The notes beneath the pieces were generated by a model. That model saw nothing but the letters and a program-made list of their open reading frames with translations. It was not told the DNA's origin and searched no databases. A stretch of DNA of 38,153 bases, taken from an uncultured Bacteroidales bacterium (GTDB taxonomy: Bacteria > Bacteroidota > Bacteroidia > Bacteroidales > CAIXZF01). Below are positions 23,628 through 31,282 of the stretch, piece by piece (within the stretch, counting starts at the first letter, position 1; each line of letters begins with the position of its first letter). The stretch is from assembly GCA_903923925.1 (NCBI GenBank), contig CAIXZF010000117.1, positions 1 through 38,153 of the forward strand, written 5' to 3'. The translations under genes and the position numbers were made by a program.

Positions 23628-25151
23628 TTATCTGGGATTCAGAAAGAGATTTCCTGATTTCCCTCCGTAATGCCCGTTCGGAGCGAGTTCATCCTTGTCG
23701 AGAATCCCGATCTGCCGGTGTAATTCTGCCTGCCAGTTCGGATTATTGATCTCGCCTTCCAGATTAGAATGAATTAAGGCATATTCATTCTGAGAAAGGT
23801 GCGGATCAGCGAAAACAAATTTGATATCTCTTTGGCTTTTAGATAATTGGTAATAATGCCAGATTTGGTAAGGAACAAATCCGTAATCATCCCTTCTGTA
23901 ATTTCCGGATGATTGTTCATCCCCTATAAACATTCCGCTGCCACTGGCCTCGAAAGGTTGATCTGTTATTGTATTTGGTGGTCCGTAACGCAGATATATT
24001 CGTCCTCTGTCTGTATCATAGCCTTTTTTATTCGGAGTTTTGTATGCAGCATTAACAATCAAAACCTGTTCTCTGTATGCAAGCCACGATTGTTCAGGGT
24101 TGCTGCCGTTACGCTTTATCCAGAAATTCAGAAAATATTGCTGCATTAACTGAACATCCATCTGAGGTAATTGATTGTCAATAAATAACTTGTCGATTTC
24201 AGACGATATAGGGTTTAAACATTTAATGTATTCCTTTAAGGTATCTTTATTCGTGATTTTTCCAACAAATGAATTTTCAACAACGAGTTCCTGAAGATCA
24301 TTAATATTGAACTGAACACTAGGGTTACTACGCTGAAAAAACAAACTGTTGCTGGCAATAACCTCGTTCTGCTGGTTTCTTGCCTCAACTATCAGGTTGT
24401 AATTTCCTGAAGGCAGTTTCGAAATATCTATTTCCTGCAGGAAATTATTTACAGGTTTAGCTACCTCTTTTTTCGTGCGGGCATATTCAGGAAGGCTTTT
24501 GCCTGTTTCGTTTGAGTTAATAGCGAAGGATATCAGAAATTTATTTCCTGCTCCAATGGTAATATCAGTATGATACAGTTCAGTATAAAAACTGAGTTTA
24601 TTTTCATTCGGTGGGTAATAATCAAATACATAGGGCACCAGATCTAATCCGCTTTTAGATAAAATAGTAGGCGTTTTTGAAGTAGAATATGATCCTACAA
24701 GCTGAATTCCGGAAATACTGACCTTGTCCGCAGGGTAAAGTAATTTCAGGTTTTCAATACTGCTTGATTCAGGTTTTTTACTGTTAATGTCTTTTATACT
24801 GAATTCAAAGGTATAATCCCCGTTTGGCAGCAAAAAACGTTGCTGATCAATAAAACTGAAGTCACGTTTGGCAGTGTCTTCAACCTCAGGGCTTTTTAAT
24901 TCATATTTTTTAAAATCTTTTACAGCTTCCCCTTGCTTAAAAATCATAGTAATGGCAACGGTTCCCTGGAATTTACCATTGGAATTCTTGGTAAAAACAA
25001 GACTTTTGGAATAAATTGAAAGGTAAGATTCCAGAAAAGGCCCGTCCTGTGGCGACTGGAATGTGCAATACGACAGAAAAGCCTGAATATTTCCGGCCTG
25101 AAGACCCCAAATTGGCAAAAACAGGAGAAGGATATTGAAAAATTTTCTCAT
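23628..25151 (-). CDS. GWxTD domain-containing secreted protein
   Basis: The protein has 507 residues. A signal peptide (1-19, ending LQAGN) precedes several beta-rich Ig-like segments (about 30-300). A helical region with QQYFLNFWIKRNG leads into the GWxTD domain, where the signature reads KKGYDTDRGRIYLRYGPPN starting at residue 375. Trp is replaced by Tyr. It ends with a conserved FVFADPHLS and a NPNWQAELHRQIG segment. Such proteins are widespread in Bacteroidetes and Acidobacteria, secreted or periplasmic, and their activity is unknown. It is transcribed on its own, with a TAACTTTG box at 25179-25172 and a terminator at 23570-23605. Confidence 0.85.
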   Translation of the reverse strand: MRKFFNILLLFLPIWGLQAGNIQAFLSYCTFQSPQDGPFLESYLSIYSKSLVFTKNSNGKFQGTVAITMIFKQGEAVKDFKKYELKSPEVEDTAKRDFSFIDQQRFLLPNGDYTFEFSIKDINSKKPESSSIENLKLLYPADKVSISGIQLVGSYSTSKTPTILSKSGLDLVPYVFDYYPPNENKLSFYTELYHTDITIGAGNKFLISFAINSNETGKSLPEYARTKKEVAKPVNNFLQEIDISKLPSGNYNLIVEARNQQNEVIASNSLFFQRSNPSVQFNINDLQELVVENSFVGKITNKDTLKEYIKCLNPISSEIDKLFIDNQLPQMDVQLMQQYFLNFWIKRNGSNPEQSWLAYREQVLIVNAAYKTPNKKGYDTDRGRIYLRYGPPNTITDQPFEASGSGMFIGDEQSSGNYRRDDYGFVPYQIWHYYQLSKSQRDIKFVFADPHLSQNEYALIHSNLEGEINNPNWQAELHRQIGILDKDELAPNGHYGGKSGNLFLNPR

Positions 25152-25171
25152 GATTGTGTAATATTATCTTA

Positions 25172-25179
25172 CAAAGTTA
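25172..25179 (-). promoter_or_regulatory. Promoter -7 box for the GWxTD-domain gene
   Basis: The minus strand reads TAACTTTG (25179-25172), an exact TAnnTTTG, 20 bp before the ATG at 25151. An ATTG 20 bp further upstream is one mismatch from the -33 TTTG. Confidence 0.55.
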
Positions 25180-25281
25180 ATTTAAATCTTCAGAGAAGTC
25201 AATGAAACTCGACGTTTCCTGCATTTATCAAGACAAAACAGAAAACCTTGCTGATAAATTTTTTTGAAAGAGAAATTGTTT

Positions 25282-25289
25282 TACTTTTG
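25282..25289 (+). promoter_or_regulatory. Promoter -7 box for the tRNA-Ser genes
   Basis: TACTTTTG is an exact TAnnTTTG, 11 bp before the 5' end of the first tRNA, as expected for a tRNA promoter with a very short leader. A TTTG at 25263-25266 is nearer (15 bp) than the usual -33 distance. Confidence 0.55.
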
Positions 25290-25300
25290 CAGCATCAACC

Positions 25301-25387
25301 GGAGAGATGGCAGAGTGGTTGAATGCGGCGGTCTTGAAAACCGTTGACCCTTTACGGGGTCCGTGGGTTCGAATCCCTCTCTCTCCG
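25301..25387 (+). tRNA. tRNA-Ser (anticodon TGA)
   Basis: The sequence folds as a class II tRNA of 87 nt: acceptor GGAGAGA/TCTCTCC, anticodon loop CTTGAAA with TGA at 25335-25337, a long variable arm, and T-loop TTCGAAT. Discriminator G73 is typical of tRNA-Ser. The T-stem has one T-T mismatch (GTGGG against CCCTC), which the second tRNA does not have. CCA is not encoded. It reads UCA and related serine codons. Confidence 0.95.
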
Positions 25388-25405
25388 CAAGCGACGAGAA
25401 AAATG

Positions 25406-25430
25406 TACCCGCGATCGCGGGTATATTTTT
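25406..25430 (+). terminator. Palindromic hairpin with T tract between the two tRNA-Ser genes
   Basis: TACCCGCGATCGCGGGTA (25406-25423) is a perfect 18-bp palindrome, GC-rich in otherwise AT-rich DNA, and is followed by TATTTTTTT. It looks like an intrinsic terminator of the first tRNA, or a processing signal if both tRNAs are one transcript. Confidence 0.65.
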
Positions 25431-25432
25431 TT

Positions 25433-25519
25433 GGAGAGATGCCAGAGTGGTCGAATGGGACGGTCTCGAAAACCGTTGTACTGGTAACGGTACCGAGGGT
25501 TCGAATCCCTCTCTCTCCG
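25433..25519 (+). tRNA. tRNA-Ser (anticodon CGA)
   Basis: This 87-nt class II tRNA has the same acceptor stem as the preceding gene, an anticodon loop CTCGAAA with CGA at 25467-25469, an extended variable arm, a perfect T-stem GAGGG/CCCTC and discriminator G. CCA is not encoded. It reads UCG. It lies 45 bp after the TGA tRNA-Ser and probably arose as a paralog of it. Confidence 0.95.
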
Positions 25520-25550
25520 CTCAGCTTAATTAAATCCAAACATTCCCACA

Positions 25551-25988
25551 CTACATCCATCGCCCTCCTAATGCATGTCTGAATGGCCAGGGGATGAAAA
25601 CCAGTATCACTATAAGGCCAATGAGGTAATACAAACGAATCTTCTTGTGCTTATTAATAGCTTCCGTTTGTTTTTCAGCAATTGTTCTTCCTAATGTTAC
25701 AAGTGCTATCGCTGTAATCATCCCGAATAAGTGCTCCAGTCCAAAAAAACGGAATTGTTCAATTTTTATCCATCCTGGAATAAAAGCTACTTTTGCTGAA
25801 GTCATATAAAGGAATGCTCCAAGCAGTAGCTGAAAATGAAGACTTATCATCGCAAATAAATTCAGTATTTTATCTTTCTTTCCATAGGTGCTTTTTCCTG
25901 ATAAGGCATTGATTATTGCATAAATCAGTAATATCAGTGCTACCCAGCGTAAACCGGAATGAGCATTCACCAAAATATTGTTTGTCAT
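25551..25988 (-). CDS. Four-helix integral membrane protein (cytochrome b-like hypothetical)
   Basis: The protein has 145 residues and four predicted membrane helices (about 14-32, 45-65, 82-101 and 121-139). It begins NILVNAHSGLRWVALILLIYAI and ends IPWPFRHALGGRW. The HSGLRW, HFQLLLGAFLY, LEHLFGM and PWPFRH positions supply His residues that could bind heme. Proteins of this pattern are often labelled cytochrome b-like in Flavobacteria, without experimental proof that I know of. The gene sits 27 bp downstream of the C1 peptidase gene on the same strand, so the two are probably co-transcribed. Function unknown. Confidence 0.75.
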   Translation of the reverse strand: MTNNILVNAHSGLRWVALILLIYAIINALSGKSTYGKKDKILNLFAMISLHFQLLLGAFLYMTSAKVAFIPGWIKIEQFRFFGLEHLFGMITAIALVTLGRTIAEKQTEAINKHKKIRLYYLIGLIVILVFIPWPFRHALGGRWM

Positions 25989-26015
25989 CTGCGTTTTTAT
26001 GAAAAATTAGTTGCT

Positions 26016-27254
26016 CTAATGAACAACACTTTTGACCATATCCTTATGAACAATGATGTCGATTAATTTAAGCTTAATGTAATCTTCGTGAAAGAAATAA
26101 TAACCATAGTTTTTGTTCAACTCAGGGCCTCCTGCTTTCGAACCGGCTCCAGAATCTTTTAACAAATACCAGGTAGTCCCATTCTTTTCAAGGTATCCTA
26201 CAATATGCATTCCGTGATCATCGGTAGTTGATCCGTTTGAAAAGCGCATCTGCCGGGCATTTTCATCAATATAAGCCGACGGAATATCAAAAGTTGGTAC
26301 AACTGCTGCCTGGTAATCCCTGGCATCAAAACCCGCCTCTGAAACATCGCCTCCAATACCAACAGTATACCCCTTACTGATAGACTTTTTAATAATATCC
26401 ATATAAACATCAAGTGGAACATTGTAATAGTCAGCATTATGCCACCAGTTATCTGGTACAACATATTCAACTTTTTGACCATAAGGTTTTTCCATCAGAG
26501 AAATAATGTCAATAAAATCATCAAGATTTATTTTTAGTACATCCTTCAGGTATTGCTGTGGAGTATATTCCTTTCCGGCAACAGTAACTTTAGCAGGAGG
26601 AGTACCCAGATGATGATTCATAATGTCTTTTATTGTGGAAATAACAAGCTCTTCGTTCCAGCTGTTACTTGCTTTAACCGATTTCATGTAGGCCGACATC
26701 TCCTCAAACATTTTCTCATGATTATGATAAACCTGTCCGGGTAAAAGGCCATTGTAATCCGATAGCGGAACAATTCCATATTTCTTCCATTCCCTGATTA
26801 CAGCATTGCATTCAGAACCCTGGTCAAAAAGAGAATTCCCTCTTTCCTGAACAAATCTTCTGGCTTTTTCAACGTATTCCCAATAAACGGTATACATTTC
26901 AGATAGTTTTATTTTTTGCCCGGTCTGCCTGAAGATTTCTGTTTCTAAAAACGATGTGCCTGAAAAACACCAGCAGCTGCTCGTATTTCCTTGAGAAACG
27001 GGTGAATTATGCCACTGAGTCGTAAATTGATCTTTCGAAGCAGGGATCTCCATTCCGCTCATGTCTATTTTGAAGGAGCGTTTTGGAGGAGAAAGGGATT
27101 CTTTCATCTCAAATTCCTGGATACCACTCATGATAAACTTCTCAAAGAAACCTTCTTTGTATGTTTTATAAATGGCTTTGTCTTTCCTCATTGGTTGTGA
27201 AACTGCCACTTCAACGAGTAAAATGCTGATAATTAATGCTATAATTTGTTTCAT
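26016..27254 (-). CDS. C1-family cysteine peptidase, bleomycin hydrolase/PepC-like, secreted
   Basis: The protein has 412 residues. A signal peptide (1-19) marks it as exported, unlike cytoplasmic PepC. The catalytic core starts near residue 85: VSQGNTSSCWCFSGTSFLE with oxyanion Gln88 and nucleophile Cys94. The catalytic His lies in DDHGMHIVGY (His347). The position where papain-like enzymes have Asn (usually KNSWG) reads LLKDSGAGS, so Asp367 replaces Asn. The long KKYGIVPLSDYNG to KDVLKINLDDF insert is typical of the bleomycin-hydrolase branch. It likely cleaves peptides in the periplasm or outside the cell. The membrane protein gene follows 27 bp downstream. Confidence 0.87.
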   Translation of the reverse strand: MKQIIALIISILLVEVAVSQPMRKDKAIYKTYKEGFFEKFIMSGIQEFEMKESLSPPKRSFKIDMSGMEIPASKDQFTTQWHNSPVSQGNTSSCWCFSGTSFLETEIFRQTGQKIKLSEMYTVYWEYVEKARRFVQERGNSLFDQGSECNAVIREWKKYGIVPLSDYNGLLPGQVYHNHEKMFEEMSAYMKSVKASNSWNEELVISTIKDIMNHHLGTPPAKVTVAGKEYTPQQYLKDVLKINLDDFIDIISLMEKPYGQKVEYVVPDNWWHNADYYNVPLDVYMDIIKKSISKGYTVGIGGDVSEAGFDARDYQAAVVPTFDIPSAYIDENARQMRFSNGSTTDDHGMHIVGYLEKNGTTWYLLKDSGAGSKAGGPELNKNYGYYFFHEDYIKLKLIDIIVHKDMVKSVVH

Positions 27255-27285
27255 TACAATGAAAAATATTGATTATTATTTTAAA

Positions 27286-27396
27286 TTATGTTTCAGAATA
27301 TTGTTGGTTCTTTTCTCTGGTTTGAAGAATTCTCCATAGGAGAAAAATGCAAATAGAAAGGATAGTCAGCAAAATATTTTCATTTTCTATTGACAT
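27286..27396 (-). CDS. Possible 36-residue membrane peptide after pyrI
   Basis: ATG at 27396-27394 opens a frame of 36 codons ending with TAA at 27288-27286. The product begins MSIENENILLT, continues with one hydrophobic helix (ILLTILSICIFLLW) and ends with a charged tail RILQTREKNQQYSET. It starts 17 bp beyond the pyrI stop codon, so it could be translated from the pyrBI transcript. Charge distribution (acidic before, basic after the helix) fits a single-pass small membrane protein. There is no family match and no ribosome-binding site I can rely on, so it may be chance. Confidence 0.35.
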   Translation of the reverse strand: MSIENENILLTILSICIFLLWRILQTREKNQQYSET

Positions 27397-27413
27397 TATT
27401 CCATTTTCTGTTT

Positions 27414-27881
27414 TTAAACAAAAACAATATTATCCTTGGCAGTAATTTTCTCACAGTAATAACAATGTAGTTTTATTTCTGTTTTTGAAACAAGTTCGAA
27501 ACGAGTCTGAATCTGTTCATGATTTGTGATGCAGTTCGGGTTGAAACATTTAACGATCTTAAGTATTTCGTCAGGTACCTCAACCTGTTTTTTCTCAGTA
27601 ACCTTATAGTCTCGTATAACAATCAAAGTGGCCTGAGGTGCAACTAGAGCTATCTTATTGATTTCCTCAGGTGCAAAAAATTTATTGCTGATTTTGATTA
27701 TTCCCTTTTTGCCGTATTTCTGACTGTCGAGGTTCGTGCCAAAAAGAATCTGGTTGTCGGCAGATTCCAGGCCCAGGATTTTTATAACCTGAAACACGCT
27801 ATCTGCTGGTATATGGTCGATTACTGAGCCATTCTCAATGGCTGAAACCTGTAATTCCTTGCGTAATTCTTTGTTTTCCAT
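27414..27881 (-). CDS. pyrI: Aspartate carbamoyltransferase regulatory subunit
   Basis: The protein has 155 residues. The N-terminal allosteric nucleotide-binding domain begins with the LQVSAIENGSVIDHIPAD signature. The C-terminal zinc domain has Cys in CFNPNCITNHEQ and CYYC (four cysteines holding Zn). It binds ATP/CTP/UTP and controls the catalytic trimer PyrB. Its ATG overlaps the pyrB stop codon by one base (TAATG), so the two subunits are made in balance. Confidence 0.95.
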   Translation of the reverse strand: MENKELRKELQVSAIENGSVIDHIPADSVFQVIKILGLESADNQILFGTNLDSQKYGKKGIIKISNKFFAPEEINKIALVAPQATLIVIRDYKVTEKKQVEVPDEILKIVKCFNPNCITNHEQIQTRFELVSKTEIKLHCYYCEKITAKDNIVFV

Positions 27882-28789
27882 TACTTTACTCCTAAAATTG
27901 ATGCAACCAATGCTTGTCTTACGTATACTCCGTTTAATGCCTGCTGGAAATAATATGCTTTTGGATTATCATCCACATCGAGGCTAATTTCATTCACTCT
28001 TGGCAGCGGATGCAGTACTTTCACATTTTCTTTTGAATGTTTAAGCATATTGTTTTTCAGGATGTACGCATTTTTAACTTTTTCGTACTCGATGGGGTCG
28101 GAGAATCGTTCCCGCTGAATACGGGTCATGTAAATAATGTCACCTTTTGGAATGGCCTCATTGAGGTCGGTATACTGATAATATTCCAGATTTTTGTCTT
28201 TAATATATTTTTTAACTGAACTGGGGAGTTTTAGTTCAGGTGGAGATACAAAGTGAAAACGAACATTAAAATTTACCAGGGCCATAACATCCGAATGCAC
28301 GGTTCTGCCGTATTTCAGGTCGCCTACAAAAACGATATCAAGGTCGTCGAGCTTTCCCTGGGTTTTGCGGATAGAATACAAATCAAGCAAGCATTGGGTT
28401 GGATGCTGATTTGCACCATCACCAGCATTAATAATGGGAACTGTGGCAACTTCGCTGGCGAATCGGGCACTTCCTTCTTTTGGATGCCGCATAACGATCA
28501 GGTCGCTGTAATTACTAACTGTTAATATGGTGTCTTTCAGCGATTCGCCCTTTGAAACACTGGATGAGGAAGCCTCTGAAAATCCCACTATTTTACCTCC
28601 AAGCCTGGAAACTGCGCTCTCAAAACTTAGCCTGGTTCTGGTTGATGGTTCAAAAAACAAGGTGGCAACAACATAATCCTGAAGAATTTTCTGTGTTGGC
28701 TGTTGTTCAAATTCTTCTGCAAGATCCAGAATCCGGAGTTGTTCCTCCTTGGTGTAGTCATTAATGGAAACTAAACTTCGTTTTTTCAT
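27881..28789 (-). CDS. pyrB: Aspartate carbamoyltransferase catalytic subunit
   Basis: The start at 28789 ([16 protein letters not shown]) gives 302 residues, the normal length. An ATG 27 bp upstream (28816) would add nine residues that do not resemble the family. The carbamoyl-phosphate loop [15 protein letters not shown] (Ser-Thr-Arg-Thr) and the aspartate-side motifs [17 protein letters not shown] and HPLPRV are all present. It catalyses the first committed step of pyrimidine synthesis, carbamoyl phosphate plus aspartate to carbamoyl aspartate. It is followed by pyrI with a one-base overlap. No pyr attenuator was recognised in the leader. Confidence 0.95.
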   Translation of the reverse strand: MKKRSLVSINDYTKEEQLRILDLAEEFEQQPTQKILQDYVVATLFFEPSTRTRLSFESAVSRLGGKIVGFSEASSSSVSKGESLKDTILTVSNYSDLIVMRHPKEGSARFASEVATVPIINAGDGANQHPTQCLLDLYSIRKTQGKLDDLDIVFVGDLKYGRTVHSDVMALVNFNVRFHFVSPPELKLPSSVKKYIKDKNLEYYQYTDLNEAIPKGDIIYMTRIQRERFSDPIEYEKVKNAYILKNNMLKHSKENVKVLHPLPRVNEISLDVDDNPKAYYFQQALNGVYVRQALVASILGVK

Positions 28790-28974
28790 TCGCCCTGATA
28801 ATTTATTGTGAATCAATAAAAAATATTGTGTTAACCGGGCTTAAAATTAATTAAAATTGGTGTTAAGAAAATGTGGTGTTAATAACATTTAATATTAGAA
28901 ATCGTTTTGCCAGTGTTATTTGTTTGCTATTCTTGAAAAGTGTCCTCCGTAATCGTAATTAACTTTTAATGAGC

Positions 28975-28982
28975 TATATTTG
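28975..28982 (+). promoter_or_regulatory. Promoter -7 box for the toxin-antitoxin operon
   Basis: TATATTTG is an exact TAnnTTTG, 44 bp before the antitoxin ATG at 29027. No matching -33 TTTG was found. Confidence 0.5.
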
Positions 28983-29026
28983 CATTGATAATTAAGGTTG
29001 AATGATATTCAATAATTAACCCCCCA

Positions 29027-29233
29027 ATGAAGGTACTACTTGATATTCCTGATAATAAAGCTGCTTCTCTATTGGAGGTTTTAAATAGCATTTCCTACCT
29101 GAAAACAAAACCATTAACAGATGCCAAGGCTTTATTGATGGAGGAATTAAAGGATGCTGTTGAAGAAATGAAATTGATAAAGGCAGGCAAAAAGAAGGCC
29201 CACGATGCAGAGGATTTTTTGAATGAGCTATAA
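29027..29233 (+). CDS. Putative type II antitoxin
   Basis: The protein has 68 residues and is helical: MKVLLDIPDNKAASLLEVLNSI, then a Lys-rich middle and an acidic/Lys C-terminal part ending DAEDFLNEL. The form is that of short antitoxins paired with RelE/ParE toxins: an N-terminal strand-helix start and a C-terminal tail that would cover the toxin. The toxin frame starts within it, overlapping by 11 bp, the usual arrangement. DNA-binding residues cannot be assigned. The partner toxin is frameshifted (next entry), so this may now be an orphan antitoxin. Confidence 0.65.
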   Translation: MKVLLDIPDNKAASLLEVLNSISYLKTKPLTDAKALLMEELKDAVEEMKLIKAGKKKAHDAEDFLNEL

Positions 29234-29551
29234 TGTAAAAACTATAACTGTTTTTGAAAAGCAGGCAAGACGACTTTTAAGGAAATATACTTCATTAAGA
29301 AAAGAACTTTTTGTTTTGGTTAAAATCTAAAACAAGATCCGAAAAAGGGTACTCCTATAGGAAAAAGTTGTTATAAAATAAGAATTCCTATTCCCGATAA
29401 AGTTAAGGGTAAAAGTAGTGGAGCAAGAGTCATCACAAATTTTGTTGTCAAAGATGAACCAGTTTACCTTTTAAGCATATACGACAAATCCGAACAAAAT
29501 AATATTACGGATAAAGAGTTGGTTGAATTATTAAAGTATATTCCTGAATAA
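29223..29551 (+). pseudogene. RelE/ParE-superfamily toxin gene, frameshifted
   Basis: The first part is in frame from ATG 29223 (MSYNVKTITVFEKQARRLLRKY) and stops at TAA 29328-29330. The second part continues in the -1 frame from about 29327: LKQDPKKGTPIGKSCYKIRI, then a basic GKSSGARVITNFVV and YLLSIYDKSEQNNITDKELVELL, ending at 29551. Joined, they give about 109 residues with the pattern of Bacteroidetes RelE/ParE toxins (KxxP-GT-LG, YKIR, GARVI, LLSIYDKSE). One missing base near 29327 (for instance a C) explains the break. No slippery sequence is present, so programmed frameshifting is unlikely. A sequencing error is the main alternative. Confidence 0.72.
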
Positions 29552-29635
29552 GATAAATATTGCGTGTTGTATTCTCTCATAATGATTATTATCTCGCCAG
29601 CACCACCATCCTCTATTCCTTTATCTTTGCCGACT

Positions 29636-29782
29636 CTATTGAAATGATATAATTTCCATCCCATTGTTAATATTGTTCACATAAGCATCATTACCTCTTA
29701 CCTTATCGTGAATAGCCAGACCGCCCATTCCTCCTGCAAAAACAGAATTGCCAATACTGCTAATTCCTGAAACAATATATAA
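29636..29782 (-). pseudogene. Possible decayed ORF fragment
   Basis: On the minus strand a stop-free stretch of 48 codons ends at TAG 29638-29636 and is bounded upstream by a TAG at 29785-29783. It reads ...SGISSIGNSVFAGGMGGLAI, then HDKVRGNDAYVNNIN. The Gly/Ala-rich composition and lack of a suitable start suggest the C-terminal remnant of a larger gene. I do not recognise the family, and it may be chance. Confidence 0.3.
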
Positions 29783-29840
29783 CTATAAATGAACAATGTT
29801 AATAAATAATACAAATTATGGTCCTGTAAACCGCTAATAA

Positions 29841-29872
29841 AAAAAAGCACCCCGGATTTGAGGTGCTTTTTT
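29841..29872 (-). terminator. Terminator of the cyclic-diphosphoglycerate-synthetase-like gene
   Basis: AAAAAAGCACC (29841-29851) pairs with GGTGCTTTTTT (29862-29872) around a 10-nt loop, with the T tract for minus-strand termination formed by the A run. It lies 17 bp beyond the stop codon at 29889. Confidence 0.8.
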
Positions 29873-29888
29873 ATAAGTTTTTTATTTA

Positions 29889-31229
29889 CTATACAAGATT
29901 ATGTTTTTTGACAAAATCATCAACAACACCAACCAAATCTGGTTTGCCAATTTCCTGCAAGTCGTAATAACACCTTGTGTTTGGTTTGTTAATCTTAACA
30001 ATACGGTTAAGGTCGATTGGGGTAGCAATCAGAACAGAATCACAAACTGTGTTCTCGATTGTAGTCTCAAGATCCTTTACCTGTTGGTCGCCATATCCCA
30101 TCGCTGGTAATAAAGTGCCAATGTTTGGATAGGTTCTGAAAGTATCAGCTAATTTGCCGACAACGAAAGGTCTTGGGTCAACAAGTTCTTTAGCACCATA
30201 ACGCATGGCAGCAACAGTTCCTGCACCAAGTTTCATTTCACCGTGGGTAAGTGTTGGGCCGTCTTCAATAACTAATACACGTTTACCTTTAATTAAGGAC
30301 GGATCATCTACTGAAATAGGGGAGGCTGCATCCACAACAATTGCAGTTGGATTTTCCTTTGCAATATTGTTACGTACAATCTGAATATTTTCGGGGCTTG
30401 CGCTGTCCATTTTATTGATAACTACTACATCAGCTAAACGCAGGTTAACTTCTCCCGGGTAATATGAAACTTCATGGCCTGGACGATGTGGGTCAACAAC
30501 AGTAATTGTAAGATCTGGTTTGTAGAAAGCAAAGTCGTTGTTTCCACCATCCCAGAGAACAACATCGCATCCATCAGGATCATTTTCAGCTGCTCTTAAA
30601 ATAGCTTCATAATCAACACCAGCATAGATTACGTTTCCACGTACTACATGTGGTTCGTATTCTTCCATTTCCTCAATAGTACATTTGTGCTTTTTCAGGT
30701 CCTCAACAGTGGCAAAACGCTGAACTTTCTGCTCAACTAAATCGCCATAAGGCATCGGATGGCGAACAGCAACAACCTTTAAACCTTTTTCCATTAATAA
30801 CTCGATAACACGCCTTGAGGTCTGGCTCTTTCCACTACCTGTGCGAATCGCACCAACAGCAATAACAGGTTTTGTGCTTTTTACCATCGTTTGTTTAGGG
30901 CCTAAGAGCATAAAATCAGCTCCGGCAGCATTTACCTTAGAACTCATTTTCATAACATGAGCGTAGGTAACATCACTATAAGCAAAAACACAAACGTCAA
31001 CATTAAATTTTGCGATCAGATCCTCCAGATCTTTTTCAACATAGATAGGAATGCCATCAGGATATAGTTTACCGGCAAGCTCAGCCGGGTATTTGCGTCC
31101 AGCAATATCAGGGATCTGTGCAGCTGTGAAAGCCAGCACATTGTAAGCATCGTTGTCCCTGAAGTAAGTGTTGAAGTTGTGGAAATCCCTTCCTGCAGCT
31201 CCAATGATAATCACGTTCTTCCTGTTCAT
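29889..31229 (-). CDS. P-loop GTPase of the cyclic 2,3-diphosphoglycerate synthetase-like family (COG2403-type)
   Basis: The protein has 446 residues and no signal peptide. An N-terminal Rossmann-like part begins NVIIIGAAGRDFHNFN. The Walker A motif GAIRTGSGKS is at residues 126-135, a DxxG-like WDGGNND at 226-232 and an NKMD guanine-specificity motif at 272-275, so it should bind GTP or ATP. The archaeal relatives make cyclic 2,3-diphosphoglycerate in methanogens, but bacterial members have no established role. It is transcribed alone from a good promoter (31283-31313) and ends in a terminator. Divergent argS is probably unrelated. Confidence 0.85.
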   Translation of the reverse strand: MNRKNVIIIGAAGRDFHNFNTYFRDNDAYNVLAFTAAQIPDIAGRKYPAELAGKLYPDGIPIYVEKDLEDLIAKFNVDVCVFAYSDVTYAHVMKMSSKVNAAGADFMLLGPKQTMVKSTKPVIAVGAIRTGSGKSQTSRRVIELLMEKGLKVVAVRHPMPYGDLVEQKVQRFATVEDLKKHKCTIEEMEEYEPHVVRGNVIYAGVDYEAILRAAENDPDGCDVVLWDGGNNDFAFYKPDLTITVVDPHRPGHEVSYYPGEVNLRLADVVVINKMDSASPENIQIVRNNIAKENPTAIVVDAASPISVDDPSLIKGKRVLVIEDGPTLTHGEMKLGAGTVAAMRYGAKELVDPRPFVVGKLADTFRTYPNIGTLLPAMGYGDQQVKDLETTIENTVCDSVLIATPIDLNRIVKINKPNTRCYYDLQEIGKPDLVGVVDDFVKKHNLV

Positions 31230-31282
31230 AACATCCTGTTTTTTAGTTTTTTAAGATATTGATTTGTTAGTAAATCAGTTTA

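Noticed and set aside
25228-25560. Minus-strand 110-codon open frame across the two tRNA genes
   Set aside because: It is antisense to both tRNA-Ser genes. Its repeated GERGIRT segments are the well-known artefact of translating tRNA sequence.
25307-25582. Plus-strand 91-codon frame through the tRNA genes
   Set aside because: It reads through both tRNAs, with the repeated MxEWxN pattern expected from translating tRNA-Ser twice; not a protein gene.
29318-29335. Programmed -1 frameshift in the toxin gene
   Set aside because: The sequence before the stop (TTAAAATCTAA) lacks an X-XXY-YYZ slippery heptamer and no stimulatory hairpin follows; a one-base loss is simpler.
29464-29664. 66-codon minus-strand frame antisense to the toxin remnant
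   Set aside because: It overlaps the toxin 3' part, which has clear family motifs in the plus strand; the antisense product matches nothing.
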